A stretch of DNA of 64,000 nucleotides from Muscardinus avellanarius (GCA_963383645.1 OY726559.1:111961393-112025392); one strand, 5' to 3'; counted from the stretch's first letter, positions 33,938 to 46,298 are shown. Notes: generated by a model not told the origin, from the sequence alone. Program-made: numbers and translations.

Positions 33938-36900
33938 CTGCCATGGGGAGAGGGACACGGGCCATCACGTGAAATCCCAGACACCCTTTCCCTGGCCATC
34001 TCTTGCCCAGCTGTTTCCTTCATCCTCTAAAACCCCAGCTCTTCCTCTTCTTCCCTCTCTGTCTCTCCTCTCCTCTTCCCTTACCCCTACTCTGCTCCAA
34101 CTTTTCTCTCCTCCCTCCCCATCCATCCTAGATCCTCCCTCTGAACCTGAGGACCCTTCTCCCCTCCAGCTGGCCGCGGCCTCTCTCACCCCAGTAGAGG
34201 ACGAGGTCCTGCCCTCCCAGGCTGCTGTGCTTCACCCGGCAGCTCAGGCCGGCCGCCTCCCCGGCCGCCACGTCCAGGATCACTCGGAGATACCACGTGC
34301 CATCCACGTGGGGCAGGAAGAGACCTGGCTGAGTGCCCGGCAGCTCCTGCTCACCCCGCATCCACATCACCCACACGGGCTTGGGGTGGAAGCCGGAGAT
34401 GTGGCAGACCAGCAGCAGACGGCCGGGCCCCGGGCTGGGGCCACTGGACAGCCAGGCCTCTGGCCTCACTGGACAGGAAGGGATGGGATGGGTGGGGCGT
34501 TAAGGTGAGGACTCCCAGGTTCAGAGATTGTCACCTTAGGATAGTAGTTCAGAGCACAGGGCTCAGGAACCCACAAGATAGGCCCTCTATCTCTGGCCCT
34601 CCATTTCTTTGGGAATAAAACAAATAATTGAAATCCAGGCATGATGGTGCACACCTGTAATCCCAGGACTTGGGAGAATGAGACAGGAGAATCATAGGCT
34701 CAAGATCAGCCTCAGAAACTAAGCAAGGACCTGTTCCAAAATAATTAAATAAGCCAAGTGTGGTGGGACACACTTGTAACCCCAGAGGCTGAGACGGGAG
34801 GATCGCAGGTTTGCAGCCAGCCTCAGTTACTCAGTGAGACCTTGTTTCAAAATAAACAATAAAATAAAAAATAGGGCTGGAGTCATAACTCAAAGTAGAA
34901 TGTCCGTGGGTTCCATCCTCAGTACCACAAATAATAATAATAGTAAAATAATAATAACATCAATAATAAAAAAAATAATTCCCAGGGTGTGGCTTGGAAG
35001 TAGAATGCCCCTGGATTCAATTCCCAGTACTACCACCATCCCTCCCCTGAAAAAATAAGTATTAAAGAAGCCCTTCTCCTCGGGTACCACCTACTCTTGG
35101 GGTTTTTTTGTTGTTGTCTTTTTGGTTTTGTTTTGTTTTTTTGTTTTGGGGGGGTTTTTGGCGGTACTGGGGATGGAACCCAGGGGCATTCAACCTCCGA
35201 GCTATAACCCCAGCCCTACTTTTTTTATTCTTTATTTTGAAACAGGGTCTCACTGAGTTGCAAGGGCCTCACTAAGTAGCTGAGGCTGTCTGTGAACCAT
35301 GATCCTCCTGTCTTAGCCTCCCCAGTACTGGGATTACAAGTGTGCACCACCGCCCCGGCTGTTGGGTTTTTAAAAGTGGAAGAAAGTGAAGGAAGCAGTA
35401 CTCACCTTGCCTCTGCAGATCCGCCACACCTGCTGCCAGGACGCCCAGGAGGTACTGGGGGCAGGTTTCATAGAGCAACTTCTCCACGGTGTGAACAATA
35501 TCCTGATACGGGGAGAGTAGTGTGCAAACCAGCTGCGCCCTGCTGCCGCCTTCCCGGGCTGGCACACAGGAAGAATTCCTGAAGCTCAGGAAATCCTGTC
35601 CTCCTAGAGCGCCCCGCAGGAAGCTCAGGACGGCACCCCCAGGGTGCAGCTCACAGCCTGCGACGCCCTGGATCTCAAAGGGGTCTGTACAAAAGGAAAC
35701 AGAGGGAAGTCATCAAGGCGGGAGGGAAGGGGGCAGGATTTGGGATTTGGGCAACATGAAATGTCTGGGTGTGAAATTATCAGACCCAAATAATAATTAT
35801 TACAGCATTTAGCTGATGAGAATGTGGGGAATTAGGACCTCTTCCACACTGTGGGTGAGATTGCAAATTCGTTCAGCCACTATGGAGATCAGCGTGGAGA
35901 TGCTTCAGAAAACTGGGAATGGACCCACCATACGATCCAGGTATTTGAGCCTGGGTAACATTCCAAAGGGAATGAAGTCAGAATATTATAGAGAATACAA
36001 GCACATGGATGTTTATAGCAGCGCAACTCACAATAGCCAAATTGTGGAGCCACCCTAGGTATCGTCAACAGATGGACGAATTACAAATTTATGGGATTGC
36101 CAGGCGTGGTGACACACACTTGTAATCCCAGCATTTGGGAGGCTGAGACAGGAGGATCATGGTTTGAGAACAGCCTCAGCTACTTAGCGAGGCCCCTTGC
36201 AACTCAATGAGACTCTGTTTCAAAATAAAGTACAAAAAAATAGGGCTGGGGTGTAGCTCGGAGGTAGAATGTCCCTGGGTTTCATCCCTAGTATTGAAAA
36301 AAAATTATGGGATATATACACAATGAAATATTACTTAGCAATCAAGAACGAAACAATATATTTTGCAGAAAAACAGAGAACCTTGTGTGAAGTGAGGTTA
36401 TCCAATCACAGAAAGTGGAGGTTCCTATATTTTCTCTCATATGCAGAAGCCAGGGAGTAATCAGGAGCCCAGAGGGAGTTCAGATAAAGGATGAGAAAAT
36501 TCAGTGGAGCCAGGGAGGTGGTCTAGGAGAAGGGGAGGGAGGATCGATGCAGGAATTACTTCCATGGACATTGTGTGCTTATGTGAAAATAACAATGTGT
36601 ATCTCAATACCCTGTATGGGGGAGGGCGACGGGGAGGGAGCAGGGGTGGGGGAAAGCCCAAGAAGTGCCCTGTGCAGGGATGTCACCAAGACTATGAATT
36701 ACATTACGATGTGAGACTGTCATGCACCAATAAAAGTATTTAAAATTATAATAATTTTAGCATCTAGGGGCTTTCAGGAAGAAGGGCAGAAGGGAACGGT
36801 CCTGCTGTCCTGCAAGGGGATGGGGCTGTGTGTGGAGTGAGGTTGGTGGGAGGGGACAGGAGAACGTGAGGGACGCCCCATGCAGTCACAAGCTCAGCAT

Positions 36901-37716
36901 CCCAGGGGCCACCGGAGGGTCACATGGAGAGGAGGGACAAGAGGAGACAGCTGAAAGAATGGATGGAAAAAGGAAGCCACACCTCCTCCAGCAGACAAGC
37001 CATCTACCAGGGGTCAGAACAGAGCCTGGAGCACTGGGTGGAGTCTGAGAAGTCTGCTTTATGACAGTGCCTACAGGTGGCGGGAAAAGTAGGGAGAAGG
37101 GAGGGGAGCAGGAGGAGCCTGCCCACAGCAAGACAGAAGACAGAACCTTGGGGAGCCCCAGGCTCACAGTCTAGCTGGAAATCCTGGACGTGGGCCTGCA
37201 TTTCTTGAATGAATGTAAATGCATAGACCCGAAATATCTCCTCCAGCTCCAGGACCTCCCCATCGCTGAAGTTGCCCTTCGACCAGGGTTTCAGGAAGAT
37301 GGCTTTGCCTTTGACACTGTCCCAGCCGTGAATCTGCAAGTCACCCAGCCAGCCCGAGCCCTGGTAGTGTGCCCAGGAGGCGTTGGCAAAGGACGTGATC
37401 TGAATGACATGGAACGAGGTCGGCCCCCAGGAGGCTGCGAAGACAGGAAGGAGATGGGAAAGAAAATTAAGTGATATTCTGCATTATCAGAATAAAGCAG
37501 GAAACAGACCCCAGAGCCTGTGGAGTCGGAGTCAGGAGGCCTGGGACTAGTGACAGCCCCGAGGCCACCCGCAGGTCCTCAGGGCCCCAGAACCCCGGGT
37601 AAGTGCAGCTGCTGTGGCCCAGGGCAGAGCGGGGACCAACCACAGTTAGTCTTACCGTCTTGCTTGTCACCTGGGATGACAGCTGCCACAGGAACCACCA
37701 GCAGCAGCAGCAGCAT
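33847..37716 (-). CDS. CD1B: CD1B-like gene 4: intact
   Basis: CD1 lipid-presenting molecule with exons 37656-37716, 37168-37434, 35406-35684, 34190-34468 and 33847-33937 (977 coding bases, all phases consistent). It is the most outlying intact CD1B paralogue. Alpha1 has [25 protein letters not shown] and [17 protein letters not shown]; alpha2 has [24 protein letters not shown] and [12 protein letters not shown], which is close to human CD1B as I remember it. The alpha1-alpha2 intron holds an L1 3' end split by a SINE, and the alpha2-alpha3 intron holds several SINEs. A SINE ends about 50 bp beyond the transmembrane exon. The tail exon was not found. Probably the best candidate for the conventional CD1B function. 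Confidence 0.88.
34190..34468 (-). CDS. CD1B: CD1B-like 4, exon 4 (alpha3 Ig domain)
   Basis: 279 bp, open; nearly the same as copies 1-3 (differences such as [22 protein letters not shown]). Confidence 0.9.
34636..35361. mobile_element. SINE cluster in the alpha2-alpha3 intron of gene 4
   Basis: B1 monomer 34636-34742 (+), composite 34752-34930 (+), ID-like piece 34975-35045, inverted element 35160-35361. Confidence 0.8.
35406..35684 (-). CDS. CD1B: CD1B-like 4, exon 3 (alpha2 domain)
   Basis: 279 bp, open. [46 protein letters not shown] and [14 protein letters not shown]; both cysteine pairs are present. Confidence 0.88.
35812..36750 (+). mobile_element. L1 3' end in the alpha1-alpha2 intron of gene 4, split by a SINE
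   Basis: Typical 3' end text (gtggagatcagcgtggagat, caatagccaaattgtgg) to the terminal gcaccaataaaag near 36726. A SINE at 36099-36301 with a duplication of the form aaatt(t)atgggat cuts it. Confidence 0.75.
37168..37434 (-). CDS. CD1B: CD1B-like 4, exon 2 (alpha1 domain)
   Basis: 267 bp, open. [18 protein letters not shown] and [18 protein letters not shown] are shared with copies 2 and 3; the C-terminal helix ([19 protein letters not shown]) is its own. Sequons at NAS and NFS. Confidence 0.88.
37656..37716 (-). CDS. CD1B: CD1B-like 4, exon 1 (signal peptide)
   Basis: 61 bp from ATG 37716-37714. Encodes [20 protein letters not shown]; only five CTG codons. Donor gtaag, phase 1. Confidence 0.8.
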
Positions 37717-38139
37717 GTCTCTGGAGAGGACGCCTCCTCCTCCGCAGGACGCCTCCGCCTCTGCGGTGCCCTGGTCTCTGACTTCAGCACCCTCTCCCTC
37801 AGCTCCCTGGGTGTGACTTCCTGCCTTGCCACTCACAAGGCCCTCCTTCATACAAATGATGTGCCGGGGAAAGGAGGCCCCTCCGCCTGCACCGCCGTGC
37901 TTTCTTTCACCGCCCTGGCTCCCTTCAGATGATCTCAGAGAGCCCCATGCAACTCTACAAGAGCAGGTCACCTCCTTGAACCCGTGTTTGCACAGCTGGG
38001 AAAGAAGAGTGAGCCCTGAGCGATAGCTTGCCTCCGGTCTGCAGGGAGGGATACCTCGGGTTCATCCACAGAACCCCCTCCTCCCTCCTCTACCCCGGTC
38101 ACACCCTTCCCAGTACCCTCACAGTTCCTCTTTTTATTT

Positions 38140-38621
38140 TCTCAGTACTGGGGATGGAACCCAGGACCATTCTACCTCTGAGCTCCACCCCCAGCCCTAT
38201 TTTTTATTCTTTATTTTGAAACAGGGTCTCACTGAGTTGCAGAGGGCCTCACTAAGTAGCTTAGTCTGGCCGGGAACCACGATTCTCCTGTCTCAGCCTC
38301 CCGAGTACTGGGATTCCAGGGGTGCTCTGCCATACCCAGCTGATTCAAAAATTTTAAAGAAACAGAAAATGCAAACAATAAGAAGGATGTGGGCAGAATG
38401 AAGACGCAGCAAACATTTGGCCTCAGACAGAGGGCAGCATCCTGGCCGCTTCCTCTCTGACTGGTTTAGCCCTGTATGATGTGTCTCTCTTCTCTTCTTT
38501 CGTTTTTCCTTCTTGTCTTCTTTTCTTCTTCTCCTTTACTTCTTCTCTCTTCTTCTCTCTGTCTTCCTCTTCTGTCTTCCTCCTCCTCCTCTTCTTCTCT
38601 TCTTCTTCTTCTTCTTCTTCT

Positions 38622-38652
<31 letters not shown>

Positions 38653-38925
38653 TTCTCTCTCTCACTCTCTCTCTTTTTCACACACACACACACACACACA
38701 CATTCAATCATTTTTTTGGGTTTTGGTGGTACTGGGGGGTGGAACCCAGGTGCTTTCTACCTCTGGGCTACACTCCCAAATCTATTTTAGACTTTATTTG
38801 GAAACAGGGTCACTAAGTTGCTGAGAGCCTCACTCAGTAGCTGAGGCTGGCTTTGAACCTGTGTGATCCTCCCGTCTCAGCCTCCCAAGTGCTGGGATTA
38901 CAAGCCTGTGCCCCCACGCCCGGCT
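38140..38925 (-). mobile_element. Two inverted SINEs around the compound microsatellite
   Basis: 38140-38342 and 38725-38925, with 38343-38460 of unique sequence between them. Confidence 0.8.
38465..38702 (+). repeat. (TTC)n, (TC)n and (CA)n compound tract
   Basis: Pyrimidine triplets at 38590-38650 followed by (CA)n at 38681-38702, leading into a minus-strand SINE. Confidence 0.95.
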
Positions 38926-39076
38926 CCCCCAAATCTCTCGCACCCCTGTGAGCACATTTGCATCCCATGAATCACCTGCCTTCATCCCTGTCTCCAGTCC
39001 ATCACCCAGGCAAGGCCTCACCAAAGGTCCCTCTGTCCCACGTGTGGACTGGAGATCACCCACTCACTCTTTCGAC

Positions 39077-39217
39077 CCCAGTAGAGGCTGAGGTCCTGGC
39101 CTCTGACACTGCCATGCTTGACGTGGCAAGACAGGCTGGCCATCTTCTCTGCTGCTACATCCAGGCTCACACAGAGATGCCACGTCCCATCAGCACTGGG
39201 AAGAGGAACATCTGCCG
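39077..39217 (-). pseudogene. Isolated CD1 alpha3 exon relic (possible CD1C remnant)
   Basis: The 3' half of an alpha3 exon: PLPSADGTW, SLDVAAEKMASLSCHVKHG and GQDLSLYWG, followed by a GT (gtcgaaag) at the position of the normal donor. The 5' half of the exon and all other CD1 exons are missing nearby. It is more divergent from the local alpha3 exons than they are from each other, so it was not drawn into their homogenisation. Its place between the CD1A-like gene and the CD1B array fits CD1C in human gene order; that assignment is inference. Confidence 0.68.
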
Positions 39218-39219
39218 TG

Positions 39220-40135
39220 GACGGAGCCTTTGAAACCCTGAGCCAAGTTAATTCTTTCCTCGTCCAGGCACCTCCTGGCAGGCATTGTGGGCCTGGTGGT
39301 GAGAAGGTCTCTTAGCCAGTGTGTAGCCCAAGTGCTCTGACCAGTACTGAACCCCAAGGGCAGTGACCTTTCTCACTGTTCTGAGCTGAGCGCTGTGCTT
39401 GCCTACAAATGCATATGTCCAAGCCCCGACCTTCAATTATGGCGCAGAGTTGTGACTCGCCTGAGAGAGGCCAGGGCCCTTCCTGGCTCACGGGCTTCCC
39501 CAGGCCTCTGTCTTGTGGCTGTGCGGGCTGCAGACACCTTCCAGTTCCCCTTTTGTGGCATTTCCCCTGATTGGCCTCGGCTGATGGCCTTTGCCCCTGA
39601 GAGACAGAGCCTCTCCTGGAGACGCAGGGTCCCCACCCCTCACAGCTCACACTCCGCTGAATCATCCCTCCCCCAGCAGCGGAAACCTTGCCCTCTGCCC
39701 ACTCCCCTAGAAAGCAACCCCACAGCCTCCCGCAGACGCACACCTCCTCCAGGCCTTGGGCGCCCCTCCGCTCTGCTTTCAGTCCCACTCCACAGAGCAG
39801 CCGGATTGGAGTCGGATGCACTCCTGGTGGACCATTCAGAGCAGCATCAAACCCCGTCTGCAAAGCAACCTGCTGCACCCCAACTCCATTTCACCGTTCA
39901 CTCTGACCTGGCCTGGCTTCCTGTCCATTCCCGTCCGCGTGGTCTTTTCTTTCTCCTGGCTGCTCCCGGTCTCCGTTTCTTACCTGTCTGTGTTCTCTTA
40001 CTGTCTCCTATTACTCCTCCCTGAGTTTCCTGGGTCTCTTTTCTTACACCAATTACACTTAAACTCCCTGCCCTTTCATGCTAAGCCCCGTTGCCACCCT
40101 GGCCAAATTTTGAAACCTTAAAAGAATCACTTAGA
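39220..40135. other. Unique GC-moderate sequence next to the alpha3 relic
   Basis: Two overlapping open frames (39395-40024 plus, 39312-39878 minus) lie here without recognisable domains. No repeats seen. Could be intron or flank of the lost CD1 gene. Confidence 0.4.
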
Positions 40136-40136
40136 G

Positions 40137-40905
40137 CCGGCCGTGGTGGCACATGCTTGTAATTTGGGAGGCTGAGACAGGAGGATCGGGGTTTGAGAAC
40201 AGCCTCAGCTACTTAGCGAGGCCCTTTGCAACTCAGTGAGACCCTGTTTCAAAATATAAAATAAAAGCCAGGCGTGGTGGCGCACACTTGTAATCCCCGC
40301 GCTTGGGAGGCGGGGACAGGAGGATCGCGCAGGTTCGAAGCCAGCCTTGCTGGCTTAAGAGACCCTGTTTCCAAATAAAAAGTATAAAATAGGTCTGGGA
40401 GTGTAGCCCGGAGGTAGAAGGGTTTCCAGGAACCCCAGTACCACACACACACACCAAAAAAAAAAAAAAAAAAAAAAAAAAAATAGAGAGAGAGAGAATA
40501 AAAAATAGGGCTGGGGATATAGCTAAGAGGTAGAATGCTGCTGGGTTCCATCCTAGTACCATAAATTAATAATAATATTAATAATAGTAATATACTTAAT
40601 ATCATAGGCGGTATTAGGTGATATCATAGGTAGATCATTTCCAATGATCAATGTGCTCTGAGTGGCCTGTTAAACACATGTTCTTAAAATCTAATACAGT
40701 GAAGCTGGGCATGGTGGCACAAGCTTGTAATGCCAGCATTTGGGAGGCTGAGACAGGAGGATCAGGATTCACAGACAGGGTCATTAGTGAAGCCCTTTGC
40801 AACTCAATGAGACCCTCTTTCAAACTAAAGATTAAAAAATAGAGCTGGGGGTGTAGCTCAGAGGGAGAATGCCCCTGGGCTCCATCCCCAGTATCACAAC
40901 AACAA
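40137..40905 (+). mobile_element. Nested SINEs
   Basis: An element begun at 40137 is interrupted by a type-C copy (40268-40475) and resumes at 40500-40563. A separate element is at 40703-40900. Confidence 0.8.
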
Positions 40906-40929
40906 CAACAACAAAAAGAATCTCCTTAG

Positions 40930-41335
40930 ATTTTCATGGGTAAATAAATAAGTCGCTGGAAAAACATTTTTTGAACATCTTTGTGGTGCAGCACAGTGAG
41001 ATTTAAAGTGATACATTCACACATACACACAGCGCAGCACCTGGTGGGTTTCCCTCCCCATCCCACCCCACTCCCATCCCCCCCAAACACATCAGTGAGA
41101 TTGGGAATAAAACCGTCAAGTCTGAACATCACATGACCTGCTTCCTTCCCCAGGTCTCCCTTTTCCCCACCTCACCTCTCTCCCATCCCTTCCCACGGAT
41201 CTGCTGGTCTCTCTCTTCCTTTACCTGAAGTTCCTTTTTCTTTCCTATTTTCTCTCTAGCTTCCACATGTGAGAGAAAACACATAATCGTCTGATCTCAC
41301 TTAGCCTCACATTCTCTAGCTCTAGAATTTTTTTA
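40930..41335 (-). mobile_element. L1 3' UTR fragment
   Basis: Pyrimidine-rich antisense 3' UTR with tagcttccacatgtgagaga, similar in style to the fragment at 57500-57830. Confidence 0.5.
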
Positions 41336-41386
41336 TTTTATTTTATTTATTATTTTTTTTTTTTTTGCGGTACTGGGGATGGAACC

Positions 41387-42227
41387 TGTTATGGTTTAAA
41401 CTGTTATGGTTTGGGGGGAACTGTTCCCAGGGAACCCTGTTAGGCTCCCAGAAACTGTTCCCTTAACCGCAGGTCCTTGTCCAGACTTAGGATGGATATA
41501 CACTAGTCCGGACTCTCGCTGAAGATTTAAATGAGTTTAATATTACAAAGACAGAAATACAGGTTGTAACTGTTGTGGCACCATTAGAAAGAGGGAAAGG
41601 TAGAGCTTAGAGTAAAGCACTATGCCACAGAGTGACACAGAGGGATGACCCGAAACAAGTCACCCAAGACTCCTGGACACAGAGTATTTGTATAACCAGT
41701 CTTCTGACCCGACTAGATCCCCCCTGTCTGGGGCAGGGAGGGGGGGACAGGTCTTTTGTTCTCGATTGATTTGTTAGGATCAGGATGATTCACAAGGTCA
41801 GGGGCCAAGTGGTATCTGCTCCCTTTTTACAAAGCTCAGCACCCTCCACCCACACTCTTGGGGAATCCTTAGCTTCTGCTAGGTGCCATCTATTATGTAA
41901 ATCTGTTTTTAGAATGTGAAGGTCCTAGGACCTAACCCCTCTATCCACTTGCTAATTATTTTTACTGAGGGTACTTTGCATTATAACAGCTACCTGAGTG
42001 CTTTTAGAATGTAAAGGTCCTAGGTACAACCCTCTATCTACTTGCTAATTATTTTTAAGTGGGGGTACTTTGTATTATAACAGCTACCTGAATGCTTGGC
42101 AGTAATCAGGCCCTGACTGCTTTTCTTTTTACCTTTCAAACTCCACTTTCGAAAAAACAATTTCTGATATATATTAGTACCAAAACTTCTTTTGAATATT
42201 TTTAAGCCATTTCCTAATACTGGTATA
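41387..42227 (-). mobile_element. LTR copy A (ERVL/MaLR-like), inserted into a SINE
   Basis: Begins tgttatgg and ends with the inverse of the family start (accagtattggg). Flanked by the 5-bp duplication gaacc (41382-41386, 42228-42232), which splits a minus-strand SINE whose halves lie at 41366-41386 and 42228-42413. A short repeat of tgttatggttt sits at its edge. Confidence 0.7.
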
Positions 42228-42413
42228 GAACCCAGGGGCGTACTACCTCCAAGCTACACTCCCCTGCCCTATTTTTTCTTTTTATTTTGAAACAGGGTCT
42301 CACTGAGTTGCAGAGGGCCTCGCTAAGTAGCTGAGGCTATCCTTGAACTGCGATCCTCCTGTCTCAGCCTCCCAAGTACTGGGATTGCAAGTGTGCACCA
42401 CCATGCCTGGCTC

Positions 42414-42894
42414 TATCAGTGGTTTCTTAAATTATTTTTCACCTATTTATTATGCTTGGATAATGCTTCAACACATAAAATATTCTAGGATGAAAAGAAA
42501 AGCATTGGGGAAACCCAAATTAATAATAACCTATTTCATCTGGCATAAGTCTAAATTTATACCACCAAACGTTAGTGGAAACTATTCAACATTTCTTATC
42601 TTATTTAAAGTTGTTTGATTCACTACATCTGAGTCAAGTCGCCTATATACTTCTAATTGTTTAGTTTGTGTTTTGTATCCGAAATAATGTTTTACAGCAG
42701 CTACTATTACTGTTAGTCCTCTGTACAAATGTTCTGCCGTGATGTTATAACTTGCTATGATATTTGCTAGATAAAGACAATACTGATACATTTTATTGGA
42801 TCATGTTGTGAAAACTTGACCTTCTCCTGCCAAAAACTGGGTCATCCATCTTATATTTGACCTCACACATGCCAATATTTTTATGGATTGGGAG
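42414..42894. other. Intergenic sequence between LTR copies A and B
   Basis: Unique, AT-rich. No retroviral coding sequence is visible between the two LTRs, which supports their being separate insertions. Confidence 0.45.
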
Positions 42895-43613
42895 ACTATG
42901 GTTTGGGGAAGCCATTCCCTGGGAACCCCTGCTAGGGTCCCAGAAACACTTTCCCCCAACCCATAACAAAAGCCAACATGACCAAAAGCAGAAAAGCCGT
43001 GGGTTCTTGTCCTAAGCTAAGAATAAATATGCATAGCTTGGACAGTTGCTGAAGATTTAAAGAAGTTTATTAGAAAGATAGAAATACAAAAAATAGAAAT
43101 ACAGCCCCATGCCAAAATGGCATAGGGGGGTGACCCGAAATGAATACACCAAAGGGCTTACACGTGGACTCGGCCTTTTATACACATGACCTCCATCTTG
43201 TTTACGTGACTGTGATGTAGTGAACGTCCCTGTAAGGTACCTCCCCTTACCCTGTAAGGTATCTCCCCTAACCCTGAAAGGTACCTCCCCAGCAAGGTGT
43301 GGCAAGGTGTCTTCTTTCATGAAGGGCAAGGTCAAACCCTGCTCCATCCTCCCTAGATCAGCCTGTAGATCTGTCTTTACATAAAGGCCTAGTTCTCCTC
43401 TCTTAAGACCTATCTTTAGATAGAAAAAGGCCTAGTTCTCCTCTCCTATTGACTGGTTAATTACTTTTAGCTAGGTTAATTTACATTGGAATAGCTGCCT
43501 GTTTTAGGCAGAAATCAAGTCCTTGCACAGATTTGCCCCTCACCCAATTTTTGAAATATATTAATAATCAGAGCTTTCTCCAATCTCCCTAGGCCATTCC
43601 CAATACTAGTACA
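42895..43613 (-). mobile_element. LTR copy B of the same family
   Basis: Same termini as copy A (tatggtttgggg... at the left, cccaatactagtaca at the right). No clear target duplication. Inner AATAAA-type region is on the minus strand. Confidence 0.65.
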
Positions 43614-43850
43614 AATATTATTATATAGCTCCTTTGCATGAAGAGTATAGAAATGATTGGGGACCCAGACTGATGTCATCTTCCTCTCTATTTATTCGAG
43701 GGTATTCACAATCCAGAATCACTTAACTAATTCCAGCGATTGGAGTGATCAAGAACTGCCTCGTCATCTTTTGCAAGAGTTACCCTCCTGCTTGCTTGCT
43801 TCCAGGAGGTGAAACTTTATAGTCCCAACTTAAAATGTGGCCGCCGATTA

Positions 43851-44464
43851 TGTACCAGTATTGGGAATGACCTAGGAAGATTTGAGAAAGCTATGATTAT
43901 TAACATATTCCAAAAATTGGGTGAGGGGCAAATCTGTGAAAGGACTTGGTTTCTGCCTAAAAGCAGGCAACTATTCCAATGTAAACTGATTTAGATAGAA
44001 GTAATTAACAAGACATTAGGAGAGAGGAGCTAGGGCCTCCTCTTAAAGACAAATCTACACAATCTAGCTAGGATGGTAGGAGAGGTCGACCTTCCTGAAA
44101 GGAGACACCTTGCCACACCTTGCTGGGGGAGGAACCTTACAGGAGACATCAGAATTATGTAAACAAGATGGAGGTCATGGGTATAAAAAGTCCGGTCCAT
44201 GTGCTGTATCTTTGGGTGGTGAATTGGCTCGAGCCACCCCCCATGCCATTTGCATGGGGCTGTAACTATCTTCTGTATTTCTTTTTAATAAACTTCTTTA
44301 AATCTTCAGCAAGAGTCCGAGCTAACGTGTTTTTACCCTTAGCTCAGGACAAGAACCCGCGGTTTTTCTGTTTTTCTGTTTTATTGTTTCTCTGGGGAGT
44401 TTTCGGGAAATTATTCCCAGGGGTCTAACAAAGATCCCTGGGGACAGTTTCCCAAACCGTAACA
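43851..44464 (+). mobile_element. LTR copy C of the same family, complete solo LTR
   Basis: 614 bp, TG...CA ends, bounded by gatta/gattc. Contains a TATAAAAAG box near 44182 and an AATAAA near 44288, the expected U3-R layout on the plus strand. Confidence 0.75.
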
Positions 44465-44988
44465 GATTCCATCTTAGAAAACTTAGAAGCCTGCAGAAAG
44501 CTTCCCCGCTCAGCATATCAATCTGCCTCCGATGGAATTGGCTGGCGCCTCTAAGGGAGAGTAGCCACAAATACAGAAGTCACGGCTCCTATGTGAGTCT
44601 TGCTTCTCCCCAGTATTGGTCCAGTGATTCATCTCTCGATTTCTCGCTGCACTGAGTCTATTTTGCTGAAACTGACCTCAGCCTGTGATCCTCCTGTCTC
44701 AGCCTCCCAAGAACTGCGATTACAGAAGGGCGCCACCATGTCCATCTTCTCCTTCGGACTTAACTCAGTGAAACATTTGTGAAATATTTCAGTCCACCAT
44801 TTAAAAAAAAACTCACTCCAATTCCATGCTTCTTTTCCTATAAATTTTCCAATGGCTGGTTGCAGTTTTCTCTCCTGCCTTAGGAAATAGAGATAAAAAT
44901 TAACTTATATACCAATACCTTGGGTGTGATTCTTCAAAATCTGGTTATGCACCAGAAAAAAAAAAAAAAAGAAAAAAAAAATCAAGTA

Positions 44989-45205
44989 GCCAGGCGTGGT
45001 GGTGCACACTTGTAATCCCAGCATTTGGGAGGCTGAGACTGAAGGATCGCGGTTCGCAGACAACCCCAGCTACTTTGTGAGGCCCTTTGCAACTCAGTGA
45101 GACACTGTTTCAAAATAAAGAATAAAAAATAGGGCAGGGGGTGTAGCTCTGAGGTCAAATGCCCCAGGGTTCCATTCCCAGACCCACAAAAAAAAAAAAA
45201 AAGTA
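44989..45205 (+). mobile_element. B1-dID SINE
   Basis: Complete element. 44470-44988 to its left and 45206-45445 to its right show no gene, only a short B1 piece near 44680-44740. Confidence 0.8.
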
Positions 45206-45568
45206 GGTCACAAAGGTCACCAGAATGAGAAGGAAAAAAAAAAAAATGAAGCTTCAGGCAAAGATTTGATAACCAGGGACGTCTATGCAGACTCCATGTG
45301 CAGCTGATTTGCTGGAGTCCTTCACCTCAAGTTGGGCTGCACAGGACAGTACATTCAAACTAGCAGAATCTTCTAAGAGATGTGCTTATGTTTCTCTCTC
45401 TTATAAGGAAAACTAGAAGCAGGCAAGAAAAGGTTGTTGGGGTAGCCAGGCATGGTGGAGCACGGTTTGCAATTTCAGTACTTGGGAGGCTGAAACAGGA
45501 GGATCACGGGTTCAAAGCCGCCTCGACAACTTAGAGAGGCCCTTCACAGCTTAGTGAAACCCTGTTTC

Positions 45569-45980
45569 TTAACCAGTATTGGGAATGGCCTAGGAAGATT
45601 TGAGAAAGCTCTAATTATTAAGATATTTCAAAAAATGGGTGAGGGGCAAATCTGTGAAAGACTTGGTCTTGGTTTCAGTCAGGAAGCAAACAGCTATTGA
45701 AACTTAGATTGACTTAGCTAAAAGTAATTAGCAAGTCCATAGGAGAGGGGAGCTAGGACTTCCTCTTTCTAAAGACAGATCTACATGATAATACAGCTAG
45801 GATGGGAGGAGGGGATTGACCTTTGTCAAAGACACCTAGGCGGAAAGTACACCTTGGGGTCGGGGGTGGGGGGGGTACCTTACAGGGACGTTTACTACAT
45901 CAGAATTACGTGAACAAGATGGAGGTCAGGTGTATAAAAAGTCTGGTCCACATGTTGCATCTTTGGTGAATTCGTTTGAA

Positions 45981-46012
<32 letters not shown>

Positions 46013-46298
46013 ACACACACACACTCACACACACACACACACTCACACACACACACGCGTGCGCACACACACCGTGCCATTTCTGAATGACATGGGGCTG
46101 TAACTGTCTTCTGTATTTCTATCTTTTTAATAAACTTCTTTAAATCTCCAGCAAGAATCCGGGCTAATGTGTATTTATCCTTAGCTCAGGATAAGAACCC
46201 ACAGTTTTTCTGTTTGTTTTGGGATTTTTTGTGTTTTGAGGAAAATTGTGTCTGGGACCCTAATGGGTCCCCGGGGACAGTTTCCCCAAACCATAACA
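45569..46298 (+). mobile_element. LTR copy D of the same family, inserted into a SINE
   Basis: Flanked by the 5-bp duplication gtttc (45564-45568, 46299-46303) inside a plus-strand SINE (45446-45568 plus 46299-46378). Has TATAAAAAG, AATAAA and a (CA)n stretch at 45980-46073 that lengthens it. Confidence 0.75.

Noticed and set aside
39395..40024. 209-codon plus-strand frame near the alpha3 relic
   Set aside because: No domain, no conserved start context, and an equally long frame on the other strand; not enough to call a gene.
42895..44464. LTR copies B and C as the two ends of one provirus
   Set aside because: They are in opposite orientation and the 237 bp between them has no retroviral coding sequence.
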